DNA from: Candidatus Rifleibacteriota bacterium
GTDB lineage: Bacteria; Muiribacteriota; Ozemobacteria; Ozemobacterales; Ozemobacteraceae
NCBI GenBank assembly: GCA_015233155.1
Contig: JADFYG010000004.1
Coordinates: 98,005-162,004 of the forward strand
Direction of reading: 5' to 3'
DNA: 64,000 bases
In this document: positions 34,672 to 43,032 of the stretch, one piece after another
How the letters are laid out: each line of letters opens with the position of its first letter
How positions within the stretch are numbered: the first letter of the stretch is position 1
Translations under genes and position numbers: made by a program
The notes under the pieces: model-generated
What the model was told of the DNA's origin: nothing
What the model saw: only the letters and a program-made list of their open reading frames with translations
Database searches by the model: none

Positions 34672-37600
34672 TCATAATCCATGACTCAATGACTCTGCTT
34701 GGTCTTCAGTGGGGCTTTCGGAATCATTCGACGAGGCCGATCCATCAGAACCGCTGGAATCCTCGGTTGGCGCGGCAATGCCGTTCCCTGAATCAGTATT
34801 TTCTTCCGAATTATTTGATTCCCCGGCATCACCTGTTGTATTCGAAGATGGTTCCGGGGCAGGCTTGCTGATATCAGCCCCGGATGTGTCCGGATTTTGT
34901 TCGTTTTTCGGCTTTTGGGGCGTTTTTGCTACTGGTTTCTTCGTGTTTGCGGGAGCTTTCTTTTCAAATTTGACCGTCACTTTAAGAAATACTCCGGGTT
35001 TGACGATCTTATACAAGACTTTCGAAGGAAATCCTGGCGCAGAAACCTCTATCCGGAGTTTTTTCCCAGTGCTGCTGATATTAATCGGCTTGTTGGCCAC
35101 ACCTTTTTCATATCCCTCGACTTTTATTGTTGCACCGGGAGTCTTGCACAAGACGATCAGCTTGCCGCTCTTGTTCTCGCCGGGAGTAATGGAAATTGAG
35201 GGTGGATGGGATACATGAGTAATTGAAGGCGTCTGAGGAGCTTGCGAGGTTGCCGGAATCGAAAATGCATCTGGAAGAGTTCGGCAAACACGAAAGCCAT
35301 GGAAAAATTTTTGCGATGTTGGATTTCCGTAATCCCGATGTGCCGATCGGAAAAAACGTCCGGAATCGACTATCGCTCCTCCACGCAGGACGCGATCAGT
35401 AGCGGAGAATGGGCCATGCGGATCCACTTGTGCGTCAGACGTGTAGGGACCATACCAGTCGTTGCACCATTCATCTGTATTTCCGACCATATCGAATATG
35501 TTCCATGCATTTGGCAATTTTTCTCCGACATCATGCAGAACATTTTTAGCATTTTCCTTGAACCAACCATAACGCTGATCAATAGAGTCTCCCCAATAAT
35601 AGTCACTCGATCGGCCAGCGCGGCAGGCGTATTCCCACTCCGCCTCTGTTGGAAGTCGGAACCCATCGGCAGCGAAATCACAGACAGCGGATTCACCCAC
35701 AAGTGTGTAGCATTTCTTCAGACCGATTTTCTCACTGAGTGCGTTGCAGAATATGACTGCTCCGACCCAGCTGATCGGGCCAACTGGTCTTTTGTCACTG
35801 CCTGGTTTGTATGAACTGTGAGGGAAGCCAACTACTTGTTTGAATTGGGAATGCGTGACCTCATGTTTTCCGAATAGCAGGGGTTTCGTTATAGTCACCT
35901 CGTGAGCGGGCTTCTCATCTTTTTCTCCTTTGTCGGCTCCCATGCGGAATGAGCCCGCTGGAATTCTGGCGAATGCCATCAGGATACCTTGTCCCAGATC
36001 GGGGTTGTCGATATCGATCACGGGCTGGACCACTATTGCAGGTGTCGGCACTGGAGATACTGATACTGGGGCAATCGGCGTTATCGACGGCACGGGTGTG
36101 GGAATAGCTGTTGGCACAGGTGTGGGCGCGGCTGTCGGCACAGGTGTTGGCGCTGCTGTCGGCACAGGTGTTGGCGCGGCTGTCGACACAGGTGTTGGCG
36201 CAACTGTCGGCACAGGCGTTGGCGCGGCTGTCGACACAGGTGTTGGTATGGCTGTCGGAACGGGTGTCGATAAGCTTGTCGTTACTGGTTCCGGTTTTAT
36301 CGGGAGGGATGAAGTCACCGCAGGAGTTGATGATGACCCGCGAGGTGAGGATGAATCAGCCGCTTGTGTGATCGTAGAAGATGAGGGCAACTGCTGTGGT
36401 TGTGGAGTTACAGATGGGGAGGGGGATTTCATAAGCATAGTGCCGATTACAATGCTCGTGACAGCTGCTCCGACCACAGCATAGCGTTTCCAATGCGAAC
36501 TTCTGGCTGACGAGACGAGAGTCTGAAGGTCTTTCTGACTGGTGTTGCGCCGTCGTCGCTGGGCTAAAATATTTGCAGATTCGGTTGCAGGATGTTCTTT
36601 CAACCAGTTTTCAAGAAGAGTCGCAAGTTCGATGGCATCGGGGCGTTTTTGGGGATCTTTGTCGAGCAGTTTGTAAACAGTGCCAAGCAGTGAGAAACAT
36701 GGATCACTCGGGTCGAGCGCTACCAGTGGAAGCGTTGCTTCGATTTGCTGGCGAGCGATTGAAAATACCTCGTTCTCGCCATCGGCGGGTCTGAACGGTG
36801 GTTCACCGAAGATCAACTCCCAGAAGATGACACCCACGGAATACATGTCGGATTTTGATGAGATATCCTTCGAGCCGAGGCACTGCTCCGGTGACATGTA
36901 GTGTGGTGTTCCCAAGGTCATGCCCGGTAGTGTCAGGTTCACTGTGCCTTTTGCAATGCCAAAATCGAATATCTTGAGCGTCCCATCCGCTGTCACCATG
37001 GTATTACTTGGTTTGAGATCGCGGTGTATAATGCCTTTCGCGTGACAGGCCTGAAGACCTTCAGCCAGTTGGAGCATCAGCGGGGCGATACGTTCTTTTG
37101 CTGTGGCGAGTGCAGTTTTGAGCTCTGAAAGTAGTGTTCCGTCAAGATATTCCATGACCAGGAATGGTTTTCCAGTTGCCTTATCACGAGAGGAAGCGTA
37201 TATGTCGAGCACGTTGGGGTGTCTTACGCTTGCAAGTGTTTTTCCCTCGCGCAAGAATCGATCGATCTCATTCTTCTCCCGAGCGACATCGGCATGCAGG
37301 ATCTTAATTGCTACGACGCGATCAAGACTGGTGTCGATCGCTCTGTAGACGACTCCCATGCCGCCTTCTCCGATTTTTTTGTCCAGGCGATATATCTCGC
37401 CAAACAGTTTTGTATCAATGTCTTTTCCCGGGCTATCGCTAATCGATGCGATATCTGATGTGCCTGCCGCCGTTGGATCAAGACGCGCCAATTCGGCTCC
37501 GATGATGCGTTTTATCTCCGGAATGTCCGGTCGCTTGTCTGGTTCCTTTTCGAGCATACGTTTCAGCAAGTCAGTAAAGGGCTTCGCCTGTGGATATTCC

Positions 37601-38319
37601 TTCAATTTATCGAGCGGCAGCGGATCGTTGACATGCATTAACATGATCGATAGATAAGGATTCGATGCTTCCCCTGCAATGTCATATGGCGGGTGTCCGG
37701 TGAGGAGTTCCCAGAAAAGCACTCCAATGGAATATATGTCGGACTTCCCAGTCAATTGTTTGCCGCGTCCCTGTTCCGGGGACATATATTGGGGTGTACC
37801 GAGAGAGGTGCCGGCTTGTGTGTGTTTCGTGGACGTCTTGGCAATACCAAAATCGACAATCTTGAGTCGGCTATCCTGCGAGATCAGTACGTTCTCCGGT
37901 TTGAGGTCTCGGTGAATGATGTTTTTCTGGTGGCAGGCCAGGATGCCGTCAAGAAGTTCGAGCATATGTTGCATCATCAAAGCTGGTTTGGTTTTGTACT
38001 CGACAAGTAATTCGTCTATTTTTCTGCCGTGAATAAGTTCCATTGCAAGAAATGGCAGTTTGCTTCCCTCATCAACATCGCTGGCATAGACCTCGACAAC
38101 GCATCTGTGTTTGAGTGTAGCCAGAACACGTCCTTCATTCAAAAAACGCTGAACGGCAATCGCATCCTGTGCGGCATCCGGGGAAAGAAACTTTACGGCC
38201 GTTTCGCGGTCAAGGTTGATATCAAGAGCTTTGAATACCATGCCCATACCGCCCTGTCCGATTTTTGAAATCAGGCGGTAGTGACGTCCAATGATCGAAC
38301 CGAGTTCAAACGCGGCCAT
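34672..38319 (-). CDS. Tandem Ser/Thr protein kinase with extracytoplasmic FGE-like and PEGA domains
   Basis: 1215 aa. Kinase 1 (14-275) has GQGGMG, AVKFL, HRDLKPEN (136-143), DFG and SPEQ. Kinase 2 (310-570) has GEGGMG, AIKIL, HRDLKPSN (432-439), DFG and SPEQ. Both look catalytically intact. A TM helix (611-630) is followed by a Pro/Thr/Ala repeat linker (684-745), an FGE/SUMF1-like domain (about 780-1000, RIPAGSFRMG, RLPTEAEWEYACRAG, VGNTDEWCNDW, FHGFRVCR), a PEGA domain (about 1030-1110) and an acidic Ser-rich tail. The FGE domain lacks the paired catalytic cysteines, so it is probably a binding module. The kinases would be cytoplasmic and the rest periplasmic. Two full kinase domains in one receptor chain is unusual. 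Confidence 0.93.
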   Translation of the reverse strand: MAAFELGSIIGRHYRLISKIGQGGMGMVFKALDINLDRETAVKFLSPDAAQDAIAVQRFLNEGRVLATLKHRCVVEVYASDVDEGSKLPFLAMELIHGRKIDELLVEYKTKPALMMQHMLELLDGILACHQKNIIHRDLKPENVLISQDSRLKIVDFGIAKTSTKHTQAGTSLGTPQYMSPEQGRGKQLTGKSDIYSIGVLFWELLTGHPPYDIAGEASNPYLSIMLMHVNDPLPLDKLKEYPQAKPFTDLLKRMLEKEPDKRPDIPEIKRIIGAELARLDPTAAGTSDIASISDSPGKDIDTKLFGEIYRLDKKIGEGGMGVVYRAIDTSLDRVVAIKILHADVAREKNEIDRFLREGKTLASVRHPNVLDIYASSRDKATGKPFLVMEYLDGTLLSELKTALATAKERIAPLMLQLAEGLQACHAKGIIHRDLKPSNTMVTADGTLKIFDFGIAKGTVNLTLPGMTLGTPHYMSPEQCLGSKDISSKSDMYSVGVIFWELIFGEPPFRPADGENEVFSIARQQIEATLPLVALDPSDPCFSLLGTVYKLLDKDPQKRPDAIELATLLENWLKEHPATESANILAQRRRRNTSQKDLQTLVSSARSSHWKRYAVVGAAVTSIVIGTMLMKSPSPSVTPQPQQLPSSSTITQAADSSSPRGSSSTPAVTSSLPIKPEPVTTSLSTPVPTAIPTPVSTAAPTPVPTVAPTPVSTAAPTPVPTAAPTPVPTAAPTPVPTAIPTPVPSITPIAPVSVSPVPTPAIVVQPVIDIDNPDLGQGILMAFARIPAGSFRMGADKGEKDEKPAHEVTITKPLLFGKHEVTHSQFKQVVGFPHSSYKPGSDKRPVGPISWVGAVIFCNALSEKIGLKKCYTLVGESAVCDFAADGFRLPTEAEWEYACRAGRSSDYYWGDSIDQRYGWFKENAKNVLHDVGEKLPNAWNIFDMVGNTDEWCNDWYGPYTSDAQVDPHGPFSATDRVLRGGAIVDSGRFFRSAHRDYGNPTSQKFFHGFRVCRTLPDAFSIPATSQAPQTPSITHVSHPPSISITPGENKSGKLIVLCKTPGATIKVEGYEKGVANKPINISSTGKKLRIEVSAPGFPSKVLYKIVKPGVFLKVTVKFEKKAPANTKKPVAKTPQKPKNEQNPDTSGADISKPAPEPSSNTTGDAGESNNSEENTDSGNGIAAPTEDSSGSDGSASSNDSESPTEDQAESLSHGL
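36085..36270 (-). repeat. 24-bp tandem coding repeat (Pro/Thr/Ala linker of the kinase)
   Basis: About eight copies of a 24-bp unit encode the eight-residue repeat APTPVPTA. It forms a flexible periplasmic stalk between the TM helix and the FGE-like domain of the kinase. Copy number may vary between strains. Confidence 0.9.
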
Positions 38320-38755
38320 TTCTGCCGACGCTCCTCAGACCAGAATATAACTCGCACCCGAAAAATACTGTCATATTTTTTTGTGAATGTTCGAATACTA
38401 GCATAAAACACCTGAAGCGGGAAAGAACCAGCCGGCACCAGGCAAAACGCATTAAAAACTCAGGAATGGTCTATGACGCGGCTCTCTCAGCGGTCGCGTC
38501 TTACCCAAGCTTTTTAATGTTTTACGTGCCTGGGGGTGATGCTTCGGCGCTTATATGATCCTATGGTAATATGAATTTCTATTTTTCTCTTGAATACAAA
38601 ATTGATGGAATGGTATGAAATTCATGAGATGTGCAAAATGGCGACGCTAACTTGGATTATCAGGCGGGCAATTCATATTTTGGTAATATCCGCGGGAACA
38701 ATTTAGAGATTCTTTGGCGTTAATTCATCAAAGTTCGAAATGTGAAAGGAAAAAT
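38320..38755. other. 436-bp divergent intergenic region between the kinase and receiver-HATPase genes
   Basis: No gene found. It holds the structured inverted repeat at 38438-38533, a probable kinase promoter on the minus strand (TATATT about 40 bases upstream of the ATG with an ATGACA-like -35 at about 19 bases), a TGGTAATAT extended -10-like sequence on the plus strand (38564-38572), and the AAAGGA Shine-Dalgarno sequence of the receiver gene. Confidence 0.6.
38438..38533. ncRNA. Structured 96-nt inverted-repeat element of unknown class
   Basis: Nested complementary segments: CCAGGCA (38438-38444) with TGCCTGG (38527-38533), AAAAC with GTTTT, ATTAAAAA (38451-38458) with TTTTTAAT (38511-38518), and an inner hairpin GACGCG (38475-38480) with CGCGTC (38495-38500). 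Internal loops of 16 and 10 bases separate the inner and outer stems. This looks like a folded RNA (cis-regulatory leader or small RNA) or a long protein-binding palindrome. It matches no riboswitch or housekeeping RNA consensus that I recognise. Strand cannot be decided: it could lead the kinase gene (minus) or the receiver gene (plus). Confidence 0.45.
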
Positions 38756-39640
38756 ATGAAAATTCTCGTTGTTGAAGATGATGATGCCACAAGATTTTTA
38801 TTGCTAAAAATAGTGAAAGACATGGGCCATGAAACGCGGTCAGCCTCAAATGGCGTCGAGGGTTTGAAGGAAGTCACGGCATTTCATCCGGATGTTATTT
38901 TTTCAGACATTAATATGCCTGAAATGGATGGCCTCGAAATGCTGGAAAGAGTCAGAAAAACAGATCCAAATACTTTGGTGATCATAAATTCAACCCTCGA
39001 CTCTCCAAAGTATACGTTGAGAGCTTTACAGTTAAAAGCAAACGACTACGTTATAAAACCTTTTTCGGAAAAAGATATCACCTCAGTCGTGGAAAAATAT
39101 GCAGATATTTTGTCGAATCGAACGCTCGACAGGGAAGTTCTCGGCATGATGTATCGTCGTGATCTGGGCATGAAAATTTCCAACAGACTCGATCTCGTCG
39201 GCAAAATTGTCGATAGGCTCATGCTTGAGACGGATCACGCTATCCCGCTTCAAGACCGGCTTGGGATTCATCTTGGATTGGCTGAAATTCTGGTGAATGC
39301 CATAGAACATGGTAATCTCGGGATTACCTACGAGCAAAAAAGTAAAGCTCTTGAAGATGCTGATAATGGGTGGCACAAGCTTTTTGAGACTCGCAGACAG
39401 AGTCCTCCATATGCTGAACGTTTAGTGGATTTACAGTTCAAGATGGATAAAAAGGCATGCGAATGGCTTATCACGGATCAGGGCACAGGTTTCGATTTGA
39501 AAAAACTCCCTGATTCACGTGATCCGGAAGCTATGTTTGCATTGCATGGGCGTGGGATCGTATTGGCAAGGTTGCAATTTAGTGAAGTGGAATACAATGA
39601 TACGGGTAATCAGGTGCGACTGAAAAAATATCTAGCGTGA
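38756..39640 (+). CDS. Response regulator receiver fused to an RsbW-like HATPase
   Basis: 294 aa from ATG 38756 (AAAGGA at a good distance). The track start 38714 adds 14 unlikely residues. The receiver domain (1-120) is complete: acidic pocket VEDDD, phospho-acceptor Asp in FSDINMPEMDG, Ser/Thr in INSTLD and Lys in VIKPF. The C-terminal half (about 145-290) is a GHKL ATPase of the anti-sigma serine-kinase type, with the N-box EILVNAIEHGN and G-boxes DQGTGFD and GRGI. No histidine-kinase H-box is present. It should act as a phosphorylation-controlled switch kinase that binds or phosphorylates a STAS antagonist or a sigma factor. No STAS gene is adjacent. The nearest in this window is 4613-4966. 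Confidence 0.9.
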   Translation: MKILVVEDDDATRFLLLKIVKDMGHETRSASNGVEGLKEVTAFHPDVIFSDINMPEMDGLEMLERVRKTDPNTLVIINSTLDSPKYTLRALQLKANDYVIKPFSEKDITSVVEKYADILSNRTLDREVLGMMYRRDLGMKISNRLDLVGKIVDRLMLETDHAIPLQDRLGIHLGLAEILVNAIEHGNLGITYEQKSKALEDADNGWHKLFETRRQSPPYAERLVDLQFKMDKKACEWLITDQGTGFDLKKLPDSRDPEAMFALHGRGIVLARLQFSEVEYNDTGNQVRLKKYLA

Positions 39641-39721
39641 TTATATGGCAATCCGTTTGTGTGTTGGTTCGTTAATGAAAGCGTGATCATGAATCTAATT
39701 ATCAATTCAGGGAGGAAAATT

Positions 39722-42331
39722 ATGATGCAAAGACCAACTCAAGTTGTCAGACCGAAATGTGCTGATACCAAACGAGTGCCCGAACGACACGTTTTTTATC
39801 CGACGATAAGGGCTCACAGGGGTTTAATTGCTATTCTGATTTTCCTCACTATTTGGGCCCCGTCATTTCTTGTCGCACAGCCCTATCCCTCATCTCCTAA
39901 CGGGACAATATCTAATTCCGGTGGCGATGATGGTGACAAAAGTCTTTCACCATATTTTCTTGTGAAGAGTGACGATCCTGCTCTGGATCAGCTTCCGCTC
40001 AAATCTTCCGCGGCCGACGTTAAGATTGCCGGTGTCATAGCGGACATCAATGTCTCACAGGTCTATAAAAATGAGGGTAAGAAGCCTATTGAGGCGATTT
40101 ATGTCTTCCCGGCGTCTACTCGTGCGGCTGTATACGGTCTCAAGATGACGATTGCTGATCGCACCATCGTTGCTGTGATCAAGAAAAAAGAAGAAGCCCG
40201 TCAGGAATATGAGCAGGCCAAGCGTCAAGGCAAGAGTGCCTCGTTGCTCGAACAGGAGAGGCCCAATGTTTTCACTATGAACGTGGCCAACATACTTCCC
40301 GGCGACGAAATCAAGGTCGAGATGAAATACACAGAGCTGCTGGTGCCATCTGAAGGTGTCTACGAGCTCGTGTACCCGACAGTCGTAGGTCCCAGATATA
40401 ATAATCCGGCGACTTCCTCCGATCCGAAAAGGCAGGAAAATTGGGTGGCTAACCCATATCTGAAGGAGGGGGAGGCTCCGAAAACCACCTTTGACATAAA
40501 GGTGGCGCTCTCGGCTGGTCTGCCTATCCAGGAAGCCGTCTGTGAGACCCACAAGGTTAACGTAGCTTATGAAGGCCAGAGTTTCGCTCGCATTACTCTG
40601 GATCCATCCGAAAAATATGGTGGAAATCGTGATTTTATCCTGAAATACCGTTTGGCAGGTGGAAAGGTCGAGTCAGGTTTGTTGTTGACGCAGGGTGACA
40701 AAGAAAACTTTTTCCTCCTGATGGTTCAGCCTCCGAAGCGTGTTGAGCCGAAGCAACTTCCAAAACGCGAATACATCTTTATTGTCGACATATCCGGTTC
40801 CATGCATGGTTTTCCTCTTGAAATTTCCAAAAATCTATTGAAGAGTCTTATCGGCAATCTGAAGCCGACTGATGTCTTCAATGTCCTGCTTTTTGCGGGA
40901 AGCGCCCAGGTTCTTTCTGAAAGCGGTTCTTTGCCAGCGAATGAAGAAAATATCAAAAAAGCCATTGACGTCATTACCAGGCAGGAGGGCGGTGGGGGCA
41001 CAGAACTTCTGCCGGCGCTGCGAAAGGCGCTTGATCTGCCTCGAACGCCGAATACTTCGCGAACAATGATTATTGCGACCGACGGTTTCGTATCTGTAGA
41101 AAACGATGCGTTTGACCTGGTTCGCAAGAATCTTGGTAACGCCAACTTCTTTTCATTCGGTATAGGAACATCGGTCAACCGCCACCTCATGGAGGGGTTA
41201 GCGCGTGCCGGAATGGGTGAACCGTTCATTATCTCGAAGCCCGACCAGGCCGCAGCGCAAGCCGAAAAGTTTCGAAAATATGTTGAAACGCCGGTTTTGA
41301 CAAGTGTCAAGGCTGACTTCGGAGACTTCGATGTCCATGCGGTCGAGCCGCCCGCGATACCTGATGTTCTTGCTGAAAGGCCGGTCATAGTTTTCGGCAA
41401 ATGGAAAGGCAAGACAGAAGGCACAATCACTGTGAGTGGTGTAAGCGGTGAGGGAGAATACAAACAGACCTTTGATGTTGCGTCGACGAAGCCGATGGAG
41501 GAAAATTCCGCGCTGCGTTATCTCTGGGCACGGCATCGTATAGCTGTCCTGTCAGATTTCAACACGTTGCGCAATGATAAAGAGATCGTCGAAGAGGTTA
41601 CGAAACTTGGGCTCGATTATAATCTGCTGACTGCCTACACCTCATTCGTAGCGGTCGACAGCCTGGTTCGTACTCAGCAGCCTTCAACGCAGGTGAAACA
41701 AGCTCTGCCGTTGCCGGAAGGCGTATCCAATCTGGCAGTTGGAGGGGCGGTCATGTCGAAACAGATGGCCCTTTCTTCGTCTGCACCAGGTGGGGCTGCT
41801 CCGGAGATGAGCTTTGATTCATCCCGCTCCATGGAAAAGGAGGAATATGCTCCCTCGGCTGAGTTTAAATCACGTGGAATTTCAGCATCTCCGATGCCGT
41901 CAACTCCACCCCCTCCTCCGCCCCCTATGAAGAAATTCGACAAACCCGCCAGAATCGTCAATGCAACAGTGGCCAATGATAAGAGCGATGCGAAAGCAGC
42001 CGGTGAGAAGGTCACTATCGGCGGGATCATGGCGAGCGGCAAACTTACAGTTGATGCGGTTCGTGCAATATTTGAGAAGAAAATCCAGGAATTAACGGAT
42101 CTGTATAAGAAGACTCGTGCGACGAATCTGAAACTTGCCGGGAAACTGGGTCTGGAACTCAAGATCGCTCCGAATGGTTCGGTGCGAACGGTCAAGATCA
42201 TCACCAACGAAGTGAGTGACAAGGGGTTCGAAAAGGACGTGATAGATCTGGTAAAAGGTATTACCTTTGATAAGCCGGGTAGTTCGGATGATATTGAGAT
42301 AACTGTTGTGTTCACTTTCTCGACAAACTGA
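39722..42331 (+). CDS. VIT and von Willebrand A domain protein with an AgmX/PglI-type C-terminal domain
   Basis: About 869 aa from ATG 39722, preceded by GGGAGG at six bases (track start GTG 39659 is unsupported). One hydrophobic signal or anchor segment lies at about 30-55, then a VIT domain (about 85-215), a VWA domain (about 325-500) with an intact MIDAS (DISGSM and TDGF), a beta-rich region, a Pro-rich stretch with seven consecutive prolines (about 720-735), and a C-terminal TonB-like domain (about 770-869) resembling the AgmX/PglI C-terminus of myxobacteria. It is probably an envelope adhesion or gliding-related protein anchored in the inner membrane. Follows the receiver-HATPase gene by 81 bp and ends at a bidirectional terminator. 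Confidence 0.88.
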   Translation: MMQRPTQVVRPKCADTKRVPERHVFYPTIRAHRGLIAILIFLTIWAPSFLVAQPYPSSPNGTISNSGGDDGDKSLSPYFLVKSDDPALDQLPLKSSAADVKIAGVIADINVSQVYKNEGKKPIEAIYVFPASTRAAVYGLKMTIADRTIVAVIKKKEEARQEYEQAKRQGKSASLLEQERPNVFTMNVANILPGDEIKVEMKYTELLVPSEGVYELVYPTVVGPRYNNPATSSDPKRQENWVANPYLKEGEAPKTTFDIKVALSAGLPIQEAVCETHKVNVAYEGQSFARITLDPSEKYGGNRDFILKYRLAGGKVESGLLLTQGDKENFFLLMVQPPKRVEPKQLPKREYIFIVDISGSMHGFPLEISKNLLKSLIGNLKPTDVFNVLLFAGSAQVLSESGSLPANEENIKKAIDVITRQEGGGGTELLPALRKALDLPRTPNTSRTMIIATDGFVSVENDAFDLVRKNLGNANFFSFGIGTSVNRHLMEGLARAGMGEPFIISKPDQAAAQAEKFRKYVETPVLTSVKADFGDFDVHAVEPPAIPDVLAERPVIVFGKWKGKTEGTITVSGVSGEGEYKQTFDVASTKPMEENSALRYLWARHRIAVLSDFNTLRNDKEIVEEVTKLGLDYNLLTAYTSFVAVDSLVRTQQPSTQVKQALPLPEGVSNLAVGGAVMSKQMALSSSAPGGAAPEMSFDSSRSMEKEEYAPSAEFKSRGISASPMPSTPPPPPPPMKKFDKPARIVNATVANDKSDAKAAGEKVTIGGIMASGKLTVDAVRAIFEKKIQELTDLYKKTRATNLKLAGKLGLELKIAPNGSVRTVKIITNEVSDKGFEKDVIDLVKGITFDKPGSSDDIEITVVFTFSTN

Positions 42332-42340
42332 TTGGTACAA

Positions 42341-42382
42341 AAGCAAACCGTCGAGCCGTTAATACGGCTCGACGGTTTGCTT
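42341..42382. terminator. Bidirectional rho-independent terminator
   Basis: A perfect 19-bp stem (AAGCAAACCGTCGAGCCGT and its exact complement) with a TAAT loop lies between the convergent VIT/VWA and CheD genes. T-runs follow on the plus strand (CTTTT), and A/T-rich sequence flanks the other side. Confidence 0.92.
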
Positions 42383-42396
42383 TTAAGATTGAAAGC

Positions 42397-42966
42397 TCAG
42401 TCGAAGAGTGTAACTTCGCCGGGCTTTTTGATCTGTTCCGTGGCCTGCTGACAAAAATTCTCTTCATCACGTATAACGTTCCCTGCAAATGAGGTTGGGA
42501 TGCGCTTAACAAAGACGTCGAAGGTGTCTGTGTGGAAAAGGATGCGTCGTGTCACTGTTCCGCCTGTACTCTGACTGATAAGCGGAATGCGATCGATTGA
42601 CAGGAACTTCGTTACAAAATCGACATTCTTTACGCCCGTGCCCTTCTCCTGGGGGACACCAGGCAGCACGTGACCGCCTCCGAAAATCTTCGCTTTCAAA
42701 CAATCCCGCCGCGCTCCTATTTTCAGCAATTCGTTTATCAGTTTTTCCATGGCATTGATACCGAAGCGGGAGCTGTCGTCATATGCGTAGTAATTGACTT
42801 CGCCGGGCAGCAAAATGTGATTCATTCCTGCTACATGATGAACCATGTCGTATATACATGCCGAAACGCATGAACCGAGAACAGTCTGAAAAATGACGTG
42901 ATCGCGCGTTGCTACGAGGTCGCCGATTGACACGTGGATAATCCGCTTAGTTACTTCCTCGGTCAT
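42397..42966 (-). CDS. cheD: Chemoreceptor glutamine deamidase CheD
   Basis: 189 aa, the usual CheD length. It deamidates glutamines in chemoreceptor signalling helices and may dock CheC. The active-site Cys lies in LGSCVSAC, the His in GMNHILLPG, and the glycine-rich segment AKIFGGGHVL is also characteristic. No other chemotaxis gene is adjacent. The only receptor in the window is the haem MCP at 95-1606. It is the last gene of the minus-strand run from the ABC transporter, with a 66-bp gap after the cyanophycinase-fold gene. Confidence 0.93.
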   Translation of the reverse strand: MTEEVTKRIIHVSIGDLVATRDHVIFQTVLGSCVSACIYDMVHHVAGMNHILLPGEVNYYAYDDSSRFGINAMEKLINELLKIGARRDCLKAKIFGGGHVLPGVPQEKGTGVKNVDFVTKFLSIDRIPLISQSTGGTVTRRILFHTDTFDVFVKRIPTSFAGNVIRDEENFCQQATEQIKKPGEVTLFD

Positions 42967-43032
42967 GATGGTAATATCATCGGAAGACTTACGGCGGCGG
43001 CAAAGCGCTTCCCATCTATGGTCATGGCTTTT

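Noticed and set aside
40726-41463. 245-aa minus-strand ORF
   Set aside because: Lies opposite the VWA domain of the VIT/VWA gene, with no motif and no ribosome-binding site.
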